A stretch of 27,677 bases of DNA. Origin: Ruminococcus sp. (lineage in GTDB: Bacteria; Bacillota; Clostridia; Oscillospirales; Acutalibacteraceae). Below, one piece after another: positions 16,340 to 23,147 of this stretch. The stretch's first letter is position 1; every line of letters starts with the position of its first letter. The stretch spans positions 1 to 27,677 of the forward strand of contig SFGA01000024.1 of the NCBI GenBank assembly GCA_004556705.1, given 5' to 3'. The notes beneath the pieces are model-generated. The model did no database searches and had not been told where the DNA came from. It worked only from the letters and a program-made list of their open reading frames with translations. The translations under genes were made by a program, and so were the position numbers.

Positions 16340-17083
16340 TTAAAATGAACCGAGATAACATTCAGTAATATAATTTTGCGAAACCCTGCCGTTTTTTTCG
16401 TATTTTGAAAAAGCACTTTCGAGCTCACAAACAAAACCGTCATAGCCGCTGTCATCACGCTTCGGTGCATACGAACGGGAAAGATTGTCGCCGATAAACT
16501 GTTCTCGTGTAACAAATCTTTCATTTTCGAGTCTTAAAAAATCGGTGCTTTTGAAATATTCGTTTCTTAAAAATGTATCGCCGTCAAAGTCGTCATATCC
16601 CGTCTGAACATGACCGCTTCGATAACAGTCGCAATATTTCATACAGATTTTGTTGCGTTCTTCTTCAAGGTCGTTTTGACATCTTGAATTCCACACGATT
16701 GCAAGGTGTCCGTCGGGAGTTAATATTCGTTGGCACTCCGCCTTGAACCTCGCCTTATCGAACCAATGGAACGCCTGTGCAACGGTTATAAGGTTGACGC
16801 TTTCCGTATCAAGCGTTGTATTTTCCGCAGAGGCAACAACTGTCTTTACCTTGCCGCCCAAATCGCTTTTGAGCACCGAGAGCATATCCGAATTTGGCTC
16901 AACCGCCGTAACGCTCCACGGTTTTTTGAGCAATGCGGATGTGAAAATGCCCGTGCCTGCACCGATATCCGCCACGGTTTCGGCATTCGTCATTTCATAA
17001 AGCCAGTCAATAAGCTTTTCGGAATATGACGGACGGTACTTTGAATAAAGCTCCGCCTTACCCGTAAATTTGTTCTCATTCAT
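16340..17083 (-). CDS. Class I SAM-dependent methyltransferase, substrate unknown
   Basis: The 247-residue protein has the Rossmann methyltransferase motif I VADIGAGTGIFTSALL at about 37-52, an acidic motif II end (AVEPNSDML, about 60-68), AQAFHWFD at about 110 and a post-motif HLAIVWNSR. The YSKYRPSYS N-terminal signature is common in Methyltransf_11-type small-molecule methyltransferases. It overlaps the purN stop by 8 bp and lies 24 nt before the PurO-like gene, so it is co-transcribed with purine synthesis. No purine biosynthetic step needs a methyltransferase, and the substrate cannot be read from the sequence. Confidence 0.88.
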   Translation of the reverse strand: MNENKFTGKAELYSKYRPSYSEKLIDWLYEMTNAETVADIGAGTGIFTSALLKKPWSVTAVEPNSDMLSVLKSDLGGKVKTVVASAENTTLDTESVNLITVAQAFHWFDKARFKAECQRILTPDGHLAIVWNSRCQNDLEEERNKICMKYCDCYRSGHVQTGYDDFDGDTFLRNEYFKSTDFLRLENERFVTREQFIGDNLSRSYAPKRDDSGYDGFVCELESAFSKYEKNGRVSQNYITECYLGSF

Positions 17084-17714
17084 TGCGGTAAGTCCTGCCG
17101 TTTTCGATTTTTATTTTACCCGAGCACATAAGCTCAACCGATTCGGGGAGGATTTTCCACTCCGCCTGCTCCATAACTCGTTTCTGAAGCACCTCGGGAG
17201 TATCGTTTTCCTCGATATAAACTGCCCTTTGCATAACAATCGGTCCGCCGTCGGGAATTTCATTTACGATATGCACCGTGGCGCCCGTAACCTTAACGCC
17301 CTTTTTGAGAGCAGCCTCGTGAACATGAAGTCCGTAAAAGCCCTCGCCGCAAAAGGACGGAATAAGCGACGGATGAACATTGAGAATTTTATTTTTATAA
17401 TGAGTCGTGAAATTCTCGCTCAAAATCGACATAAAGCCTGCAAGGACAATAAGGTCGATTTCGTTTTCGTCAAGTATTCTTATAATTTCGCTTTCAAATT
17501 CAGCGTGAGAAGAGAAATTCTTTTTAAGCACCGTGTAGGTGTCAATCTCCGCCTTCTTTGCTCTTTCAAGGGCGAAAGCACCGTCCTTGTTTGAAATTAC
17601 AAGCTTGATTTTACCGCTTTTGATTATTCCGCTTTTTTCGGCGTCAATAAGCGCCTGCAAATTTGTTCCGCCGCCCGAAACGAGAACGGCTATGTTCTTT
17701 TTATCGGTATTCAT
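17076..17714 (-). CDS. purN: Phosphoribosylglycinamide formyltransferase PurN
   Basis: Folate-dependent GAR transformylase. With the start at 17714 it has 212 residues: IAVLVSGGGTNLQAL at 8-22 and the catalytic triad Asn112, His114 (KILNVHPSLIPSF) and Asp155 (NEIPDGGPIV). The start is uncertain. The frame stays open to ATG 17723 and GTG 17720, which both lie inside the end of repeat copy 3, and AAAGG in the repeat could serve any of them. The family N-terminus supports a start close to MNTDKKNIAVLVSGGG. The gene overlaps the methyltransferase start by 8 bp. Confidence 0.94.
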   Translation of the reverse strand: MNTDKKNIAVLVSGGGTNLQALIDAEKSGIIKSGKIKLVISNKDGAFALERAKKAEIDTYTVLKKNFSSHAEFESEIIRILDENEIDLIVLAGFMSILSENFTTHYKNKILNVHPSLIPSFCGEGFYGLHVHEAALKKGVKVTGATVHIVNEIPDGGPIVMQRAVYIEENDTPEVLQKRVMEQAEWKILPESVELMCSGKIKIENGRTYRNE

Positions 17715-17715
17715 A

Positions 17716-17882
17716 ATCACCATAGCCTTTCAGGCAACAAATAATTTATTGAATAATCACCGATTTAACCTGCGTTGCCTGAACAGGCGTGATGGTGATT
17801 TCTGCCATCTCAAAATTGTGCCATAGGCAAATTTTGAGGGCATTATAATTGTGTGAATAGTGTGATTTTCACACTGTTCTCC
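17716..17882 (-). repeat. Intergenic structured repeat, copy 3 (purM-purN junction)
   Basis: A 167-bp copy, about 96% identical by eye to copy 2 although 15 kb away and in a different operon. It has the same order of hairpins and the same orientation to transcription. It fills nearly the whole 165-174 bp between purM and purN, and its terminal ATGGTGAT runs into the purN start region. One change in the outer hairpin makes a C-A mismatch in the RNA sense. Confidence 0.92.
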
Positions 17883-17888
17883 AAAATA

Positions 17889-18932
17889 TCAGCAAATTTC
17901 GATTTTATCTTCTGATTTAACGATTTCGCCGATTACATAAGCGTCCTCGCCGTTAGCCTTGAGCACCTCAAGAGCCTTGTCTGCGTCAGCCTTTGAAACA
18001 ACAATGCTCATTCCGACGCCCATATTAAAGGTGTTGAACATATCTCTTTCGGAAATATTGCCCGTCTTTGCAAGAAGCTCAAAAATCGGAAGAACACGAA
18101 CGGCGCTTCTCTCGATTTTAGCGCAAAGTCCGTCGGGAATACTTCTCGGAATGTTCTCATAGAAGCCGCCGCCCGTAATGTGGGAAATACCCTTGACCTT
18201 AACATTCTCCATAAGTGCAAGAACGGGTTTAACATAAATTTTTGTAGGTGTAAGGAGTGTTTCGCCGATTGACTTTCCACCAAGCTCGGCAACGGGAGCC
18301 TTTATGTCGGAATTTTCAACATCAAACACCTTTCTGACAAGTGAAAATCCGTTTGAGTGAACGCCGCTTGAGGGAAGCGCAATAATAACATCGCCCTCGC
18401 ACATTGTTTTATTGTCAATGATTTTATCCTTATCAACAACGCCTGTGCAATAGCCTGCAAGGTCATATTCGTCAATCGGATAGAAGCCGGGCATCTCTGC
18501 GGTTTCGCCGCCGATAAGAGCCGCACCCGACTGAACACAGCCGTCGCAAACGCCCTTTACTATATCTGCAATCTTTTCGGGAACATTCTTTCCGCAAGCG
18601 ATATAGTCAAGGAAGAAAAGCGGCTTTGCACCGCTGCAAATAATGTCATTTACGCACATTGCAACGCAGTCGATACCAACCGTGTCGTGCTTGTCCATAA
18701 GGAAAGCGAGTTTCAACTTTGTACCTACGCCGTCTGTACCGCTTACAAGCACGGGCTTTGTGATACCTGTGAGGTTAAGCTCAAAAAGACCGCCGAAGCC
18801 GCCGACATCCGAGCAAACACCCGAAGTCATTGTTGTAGCAATATGCTTTTTCATAAGCTCGACAGCCTTATAGCCTGCCGTAATATCAACGCCCGCCTGA
18901 GCGTAAACATCTGATTTTGAATTGTTAATCAT
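17889..18932 (-). CDS. purM: Phosphoribosylformylglycinamidine cyclo-ligase PurM
   Basis: AIR synthetase, cyclising FGAM with ATP. With the start at 18932 it has 347 residues, as usual for the family. The N-terminus YAQAGVDITAGYKAVELMKKH, the LVSGTDGVGTKLKLAF motif, and GGETAEMPGFYPIDEYDLAGYCTG are characteristic. The ATG at 18932 is chosen because GGAAAGGA lies 8 nt upstream; the longer in-frame start at 18983 would lie inside purF. It starts 4 nt after the purF stop and is followed by repeat copy 3. Confidence 0.96.
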   Translation of the reverse strand: MINNSKSDVYAQAGVDITAGYKAVELMKKHIATTMTSGVCSDVGGFGGLFELNLTGITKPVLVSGTDGVGTKLKLAFLMDKHDTVGIDCVAMCVNDIICSGAKPLFFLDYIACGKNVPEKIADIVKGVCDGCVQSGAALIGGETAEMPGFYPIDEYDLAGYCTGVVDKDKIIDNKTMCEGDVIIALPSSGVHSNGFSLVRKVFDVENSDIKAPVAELGGKSIGETLLTPTKIYVKPVLALMENVKVKGISHITGGGFYENIPRSIPDGLCAKIERSAVRVLPIFELLAKTGNISERDMFNTFNMGVGMSIVVSKADADKALEVLKANGEDAYVIGEIVKSEDKIEIC

Positions 18933-18936
18933 AACC

Positions 18937-20361
18937 TTATTCCTTTCCGTTCCAGCAATATGTGCAAAGCTCGTCCTTATCAAGTCCGATTGCCTCGATT
19001 ATACCCTCAAGGCTCTGGAATTCAAGCGAAGCCAAGTGAAGCTTTTCACAGATATTCTTCCTCAACGCCTTACCTCTTTCGGTTTTGCCGTCTGAATATT
19101 CTTCAATGTAATTAAAGCCCTCTTCGCCCTCAAGCTCCATAATAACACGCCTTGCGATAAGCTCCATTTCGCCTGTTGACCTTGAGAAATTGAGATATTT
19201 ACAGCCGTACATAATCGGAGGACACGCAGAGCGCATGTGGACTGATTTTGCACCGCTTTCATAGAGAAAATCAACCGTTTCTTTAAGCTGAGTTCCCCTA
19301 ACTATCGAGTCATCGACAAAGAGAAGATTTTTACCCTCGATAAGCTCCTTAACGGGTATCTGCTTCATCTTCGCAATCTTAATTCTCTCCGTCTGCGTTG
19401 TCGGCATAAAGCTCCTTGACCAAGTGGGAGTGTATTTAATAAATGCTCTCGCAAACGGGATACCGCTTTCGTTGGAATAGCCGATTGCGTGAGGTGTACC
19501 CGAGTCGGGAACGCCGCCCACATAGTCAACACCGTTGCAAACGCCTGTTTCCATATCGGTCTTTGCCATAATTCTGCCGTTGTCATAGCGCATTTTCTCA
19601 ACGTTTACGCCCTCATAGGTCGAGGTCGGATAACCGTAATAGCTCCAAAGAAAAGCACAGATTTTTTTCTTCTTTTTCGGTGCTTTGAGTTGAGTTATTC
19701 CGTCTGTTGTGATTTCAGCTATCTCGGCAGGTCCCAATTCCCTCTCGAAATCATATCCGAGCTTTTCATAGGCATAGCTTTCAAATGAAACGGCATATCC
19801 CGTTTCGCTCTTGCCTATCTGAACGGGCAATCTGCCAAGCTTGTCCCTTGCGGCGATTATCGAGCCTGTTTCGGTGAGCAAAATAACCGTTGCCGTACCG
19901 TCGATAACGTCCTGCGCAAACTCAATACCCTCTTTGAAATTATCTTTAAGGCTGATGAGCGAAGCAATAAGTTCGTTTGAGTTTACCTTACCGCCCGTCA
20001 TAGCGTCAAAATGTCCGCAGTCGGTGATAAGATATTTATTTATAAGCTCGTCGGAATTGTTGATTATTCCGACAGTACAAATTGCAAACGTGCCGAGCTT
20101 TGAGCGAATGAGCAACGGCTGGGGGTCGGTGTCGCTGATACAGCCGATTGCCGACGTACCATGCATCTCCTCAAAAATATGCTCAAACTTCGTGCGAAAC
20201 GGAGCGTTTTCAATGTTGTGTATTTTTCTCTGTAATCCGATTTCTTTATCGTAGACGGCAAGACCGCCTCTGCGTGTGCCGAGATGAGAATGATAGTCAA
20301 CGCCGAAAAAGACGTCGAGCATACAATCCTCCTTAGAAACAACGCCAAAAAATCCGCCCAT
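18937..20361 (-). CDS. purF: PurF-type amidophosphoribosyltransferase with degenerate glutaminase site
   Basis: Homologue of glutamine PRPP amidotransferase (474 residues), the first purine step. The phosphoribosyltransferase half is intact: VDDSIVRGT at 349-357, and four cysteines at the Bacillus-type 4Fe-4S positions (235, 387, 466, 469). The Ntn glutaminase half is not. The nucleophile Cys after Met is Gly2 (MGGFFGVV). Alignment by eye with Bacillus PurF puts Ser76, Val97 and Ser128 where Arg73, Asn101 and Asp127 should be. An in-frame TAA just before the ATG excludes a longer N-terminus. GGAGG lies 7 nt upstream. It may use free ammonia or a partner glutaminase, or a second PurF may exist elsewhere. 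Confidence 0.88.
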   Translation of the reverse strand: MGGFFGVVSKEDCMLDVFFGVDYHSHLGTRRGGLAVYDKEIGLQRKIHNIENAPFRTKFEHIFEEMHGTSAIGCISDTDPQPLLIRSKLGTFAICTVGIINNSDELINKYLITDCGHFDAMTGGKVNSNELIASLISLKDNFKEGIEFAQDVIDGTATVILLTETGSIIAARDKLGRLPVQIGKSETGYAVSFESYAYEKLGYDFERELGPAEIAEITTDGITQLKAPKKKKKICAFLWSYYGYPTSTYEGVNVEKMRYDNGRIMAKTDMETGVCNGVDYVGGVPDSGTPHAIGYSNESGIPFARAFIKYTPTWSRSFMPTTQTERIKIAKMKQIPVKELIEGKNLLFVDDSIVRGTQLKETVDFLYESGAKSVHMRSACPPIMYGCKYLNFSRSTGEMELIARRVIMELEGEEGFNYIEEYSDGKTERGKALRKNICEKLHLASLEFQSLEGIIEAIGLDKDELCTYCWNGKE

Positions 20362-20378
20362 ATTTTAACCTCCGAGAA

Positions 20379-21089
20379 TTATTCGCCAAATACTCTGCGC
20401 ATCATTTCCTTGTATGCGTCCTCAACGCCGCCCATATCTCTGCGGAAACGATCCTTGTCAAGCTTTTCGTTTGTCTCTGCGTCCCAGAAACGGCAGGTAT
20501 CGGGAGAAATCTCGTCTGCAAGAACGATAGTGCCGTCAGCAGTCTTACCGAACTCAAGCTTGAAGTCAACAAGCTTTACGCCGAGACCGAGGAAGTACTC
20601 CTTGAGCACCTCGTTGACCTTAAATGCCATAGCCTTGATGGTTTCAATCTCTTCTCTTGTAGCAACGCCGAGTGCGATTGCGTGATAAGCGTTCATAAGC
20701 GGATCGTGGAGGTCGTCATTCTTGTATGAGAACTCGATTGTCGGCTCTGCGAAAACAATGCCCTCTTCAACGCCGAAACGCTTTGCAAATGAACCTGCCG
20801 AGATATTTCTGATGATAACCTCAAGCGGAACGATTGAAACCTTTTTAACAACGGTTTCATTGTCGTTAAGCTCTTCAACGAAGTGAGTCTTAACACCGTG
20901 CTTTTCAAGGATTTGCATAAGGTAGTTTGACATACGGTTATTGATAGCGCCCTTGCCTACGATTGTGCCCTTTTTAAGACCGTCAAGAGCTGTTGCGTCA
21001 TCTTTATATGAAACTATTACCTTTTCGGGATCCTCTGTTGCAAATACCTTTTTTGCTTTTCCCTCATAGAGCTGAACTGTTTTTTCCAT
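20379..21089 (-). CDS. purC: SAICAR synthase PurC
   Basis: Ligates aspartate to CAIR with ATP, giving SAICAR. With the start at 21089 it has 236 residues, the normal bacterial length. Motifs seen are LYEGKAKKVF (about 7-16), the SYKDDATA block, GKGAINNRMS, EVIIRNISAGSFAKRFG, and the conserved EISPDTCRFWD. The ATG at 21089 has AAAGGAG upstream; the longer open frame to 21164 has no family support. It lies 34 nt after purE and 17 nt before purF. Confidence 0.97.
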   Translation of the reverse strand: MEKTVQLYEGKAKKVFATEDPEKVIVSYKDDATALDGLKKGTIVGKGAINNRMSNYLMQILEKHGVKTHFVEELNDNETVVKKVSIVPLEVIIRNISAGSFAKRFGVEEGIVFAEPTIEFSYKNDDLHDPLMNAYHAIALGVATREEIETIKAMAFKVNEVLKEYFLGLGVKLVDFKLEFGKTADGTIVLADEISPDTCRFWDAETNEKLDKDRFRRDMGGVEDAYKEMMRRVFGE

Positions 21090-21123
21090 TGTTAAAATCT
21101 CCTTTAATATATTTTTATTTGAA

Positions 21124-21618
21124 TTATTTGCTGAATTCCTTACAGATTTTTTCGTCCTTTTCAAGAACCTTTCTTGTGTTTTCCTCTCTCATTTCAACAA
21201 GCCTGTTTGAAAGTGCCTCATCCGAAAGAGCGAGAATTTGAGCCGCAAGCAACGCCGCATTCGCACCGCCGTTTATCGCAACGGTTGCAACGGGAATGCC
21301 CGAGGGCATCATAACAGTTGAAAGCAATGCGTCCATACCGTCCAATGCTGCCGATTTACAGGGAATGCCGATAACGGGGAGCGTTGTGTTCGCCGCTATT
21401 GCGCCTGCAAGATGAGCCGCCATACCTGCCGCAGCGATAATTACGCCGTAGCCGTCAGCCTTTGCCGACTTTGTGAAAGCAGCTGCCTGCTCGGGTGTGC
21501 GGTGAGCCGAATAAACGTGAACGGTGTATTCGATTTCGAGTGAATCGAGCATATCGGTACACTTTTTGATAATCGGCAAATCGCTGTCGCTTCCCATAAT
21601 AATTCCGACTTTTTTCAT
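21124..21618 (-). CDS. purE: N5-carboxyaminoimidazole ribonucleotide mutase PurE
   Basis: Forms CAIR. The 164-residue protein shows MGSDSDLP (8-15), YSAHRTPEQ with the catalytic His39, and GMAAHLAGAIAANTTLPVIGIP, fitting the bacterial class I type. Class I normally works with PurK, which is not in the window; at high CO2 the non-enzymatic carbamate could suffice, or purK lies elsewhere. First gene of the purine operon, preceded by GGAGG and by the ZTP riboswitch leader. Confidence 0.96.
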   Translation of the reverse strand: MKKVGIIMGSDSDLPIIKKCTDMLDSLEIEYTVHVYSAHRTPEQAAAFTKSAKADGYGVIIAAAGMAAHLAGAIAANTTLPVIGIPCKSAALDGMDALLSTVMMPSGIPVATVAINGGANAALLAAQILALSDEALSNRLVEMREENTRKVLEKDEKICKEFSK

Positions 21619-21638
21619 AGTGATTTCCTCCTATTTTC

Positions 21639-21688
21639 AAAAAACAAAAAAGGACACACTTAACCCGATATATAGGTTAAATGTGCCC
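21639..21688 (-). terminator. Riboswitch-controlled intrinsic terminator in pur leader
   Basis: On the minus strand GGGCACATTTAACC pairs with GGTTAAGTGTGTCC around a short AU-rich loop and is followed by TTTTTTG and six more T. The 5' arm starts within the conserved GGGC at the end of the ZTP aptamer, so ligand binding and terminator formation exclude each other. Confidence 0.9.
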
Positions 21689-21764
21689 AGACGGTCGGCT
21701 TTCAATCTTATAAATTCTTTGTTCCCCTGTGGTACTCCACAAAATCCGTCAGTCGCAAAGAACC
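21683..21764 (-). promoter_or_regulatory. ZTP (pfl) riboswitch aptamer
   Basis: On the minus strand the first domain has P1 (TTCTTTG / CAAAGAA), the CGACTGACGGA internal segment, a GTGG-AGTA-CCAC hairpin, and GGGGAA. After a linker comes CCGACCGTCTGGGC, matching the pfl consensus CCGCCUGGGC. The pseudoknot can pair GACGG (21746-21750) with CCGTC (21690-21694); relative to the usual GGCGG/CCGCC this is a compensating G-C to A-U change. The ligand ZMP/ZTP is the AICAR that the operon's own transformylase consumes. Binding should disrupt the terminator and turn expression on. Confidence 0.92.
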
Positions 21765-21783
21765 GTATTTTTAATACAATAAA

Positions 21784-21812
21784 AGTATATCATATCGAAG
21801 TATTATAGTCAA
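21784..21812 (-). promoter_or_regulatory. Sigma-A promoter of the purine operon
   Basis: On the minus strand TTGACT (21812-21807) and TATACT (21789-21784) are 17 bp apart. The predicted start near 21777 puts the aptamer at the very beginning of a leader of about 160 nt. No clear terminator was seen between azlD and this promoter. Confidence 0.88.
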
Positions 21813-21897
21813 CAATTTTGACCTTTTCCGACGGTGGTTACTTTCATAATATTAGTACAAAAAACGTGTCGGTTTTTGGCTATTGTGCATACCGCCC

Positions 21898-22203
21898 TCA
21901 ATGTATGAAAGAAAGTATCAGCACCGACGCACAGCAGCCGCAAGCGACAATAAAAAGGTTCTTTGTGAAGTACGCAAGCAACGCTCCGACAACAAGTGCC
22001 GCAAAGCCTGCTGTATAATCTCCCGTAGCCGTGATAATTGCGGGGAAGGTCATAACGGTAAGCGTAACGTAAGGAAGATAATAAAGAAAGGACTTTAGGA
22101 ATTTGTTTTTCAGAGGCTTCCTCATAACGACCATGGGAAGCGTTCTCAAAACATAGCTTATTCCTGCCATTATAAAAATATAGATATAAAGATTTCCACT
22201 CAT
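21898..22203 (-). CDS. azlD: AzlD-family small membrane protein
   Basis: Small partner of AzlC in a branched-chain amino acid exporter. The 101 residues form about four hydrophobic segments, with the family-typical GISYVLRTLPMVVMRK near the start and PLKNKFLKSFLYYLPYVTL following. The start overlaps the azlC stop by 4 bp (ATGA), indicating coupling. The substrate is assumed from the family only. Confidence 0.88.
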   Translation of the reverse strand: MSGNLYIYIFIMAGISYVLRTLPMVVMRKPLKNKFLKSFLYYLPYVTLTVMTFPAIITATGDYTAGFAALVVGALLAYFTKNLFIVACGCCASVLILSFIH

Positions 22204-22937
22204 TTCGCCGCCTCCTGCTTTTCGTCCTCGACGGGGAACAAAAGTGCCGCAGCGACAGAGATAAAGATTGTAAGCACGATTATCCTGAGGCTGTCCGAAG
22301 CCTTTGAAATTACAGGAGCAATCTTCGCAAGTCCGCTGATTATAAAGCTTGAGATAACGACGATTGCTATCGACTTACTGTTCCTGCACGGCGGAATTAT
22401 AAACGCCAAAAACATACCGTAAACGGCAACGCTCATAGCGGTAATAATAACGTCGGAAAGTATATTTCCCACAGCGATACCGCACATACCGCCGATTGAC
22501 CACATTGGAAGCGCAAACGACATAGCACCGTACATATAGGACGGCTTTATGTAGCCCGGATACGCAACGGCAATTCCGAAAAGCTCGTCGGTCAAGTCAA
22601 AGCCGATTAAAAATCTGTGTATAAGCGGAGTTTCCGGAGAAAACTTCTGGCTCATAGCACAGCTCATTAAAATATATCTTGCATTTGTAACGAGTATTAT
22701 CAATGCCGCAGTAATATAGGTTACTCCGTCCGACATTGCGGAAACGCCGGCAACCTCGCCTGCCGAAGCATTGTTGAAAAAGCTCATCAGGAAGCCTTGA
22801 AAAACACTCATTCCCACATTTCTTGCAGTCAAGCCTATCGAAAACGATACCGCAAGATACCCGAGACCTATCGGTATACCGTCCCTCAACCCGTTGAAAA
22901 ACGGCTTTTTCAATACCCTTTTTACCTCTTCGTTCAT
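22200..22937 (-). CDS. azlC: AzlC-family branched-chain amino acid exporter subunit
   Basis: Integral membrane protein of 245 residues, with several hydrophobic segments across the chain. GLRDGIPIGLGYLAVSFSIGL near the N-terminus and MSFFNNASAGEVAG and TNARYILMSCAMSQKF in the middle are characteristic of AzlC. With AzlD it exports branched-chain amino acids and analogues in characterised members. The gene has its own promoter (22964-22992) and is divergent from tetR, so the regulator's operators could in principle affect it, although they lie about 75 bp from its -35 box. Confidence 0.92.
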   Translation of the reverse strand: MNEEVKRVLKKPFFNGLRDGIPIGLGYLAVSFSIGLTARNVGMSVFQGFLMSFFNNASAGEVAGVSAMSDGVTYITAALIILVTNARYILMSCAMSQKFSPETPLIHRFLIGFDLTDELFGIAVAYPGYIKPSYMYGAMSFALPMWSIGGMCGIAVGNILSDVIITAMSVAVYGMFLAFIIPPCRNSKSIAIVVISSFIISGLAKIAPVISKASDSLRIIVLTIFISVAAALLFPVEDEKQEAAK

Positions 22938-22963
22938 TTTTCAACCCCCAATATCTATATTCT

Positions 22964-22992
22964 ATTCTACTAAATTTTTTCGCTTTTGTAAA
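22964..22992 (-). promoter_or_regulatory. Putative sigma-A promoter of azlCD
   Basis: On the minus strand TTTACA (22992-22987) and TAGAAT (22969-22964) are separated by 17 bp. The predicted start lies about 20 bp before the azlC ATG, leaving a short leader with a G-rich ribosome binding site. Confidence 0.7.
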
Positions 22993-23011
22993 TCATTAAA
23001 TTGTTTATTCT

Positions 23012-23030
23012 TTAACAATTTTTTTGTTAA
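23012..23030. repeat. Perfect inverted repeat upstream of azlC promoter
   Basis: TTAACAA and TTGTTAA form a 7-bp dyad around five T, about 20 bp upstream of the azlC -35 box. It could be a binding site for a regulator of azlCD. It is not followed by a T-tract that would mark a clear terminator for either flanking gene. Function unknown. Confidence 0.45.
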
Positions 23031-23064
23031 TTATGAACAATCTGTTAATATTGAAATTGTAATA

Positions 23065-23092
23065 TTGACTAACAGTCAGTTTGTGCTAAAAT
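23065..23092 (+). promoter_or_regulatory. Putative promoter of the tetR-MMPL-lipoprotein operon
   Basis: TTGACT (23065-23070) and TAAAAT (23087-23092) are 16 bp apart. The -35 box lies within the upstream 13-bp operator, so binding there would block polymerase. This is the normal arrangement for an autorepressed TetR gene. Confidence 0.72.
23066..23078. promoter_or_regulatory. TetR-type operator O1
   Basis: TGACTAACAGTCA is a near-palindrome (TGACT-3-AGTCA). It overlaps the -35 box of the tetR operon promoter. Its exact reverse complement occurs at 23112. Confidence 0.8.
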
Positions 23093-23111
23093 GTGTTGCG
23101 GTAAAAGAAAA

Positions 23112-23124
23112 TGACTGTTAGTCA
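23112..23124. promoter_or_regulatory. TetR-type operator O2
   Basis: TGACTGTTAGTCA, the exact reverse complement of the site at 23066-23078, 46 bp away centre to centre. It lies downstream of the predicted start point and just before the tetR ribosome binding site, so it would act as a roadblock or cooperate with O1. Confidence 0.8.
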
Positions 23125-23147
23125 GTTGTTGTTCGGGAGGCGATTTT

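Noticed and set aside
20311..20330. Internal ribosome binding site and ATG (Met14) within purF as the true start
   Set aside because: AAGGAGG does precede this ATG, but it encodes Lys-Glu-Asp within the conserved N-terminal strand region, and starting at Met14 would remove the first strand of the Ntn fold. The upstream start has its own GGAGG.
21813..21897. Terminator between azlD and the purine promoter
   Set aside because: A short GC-rich dyad (CCACCGTCGG region) is present but has no stable stem followed by a T-tract.
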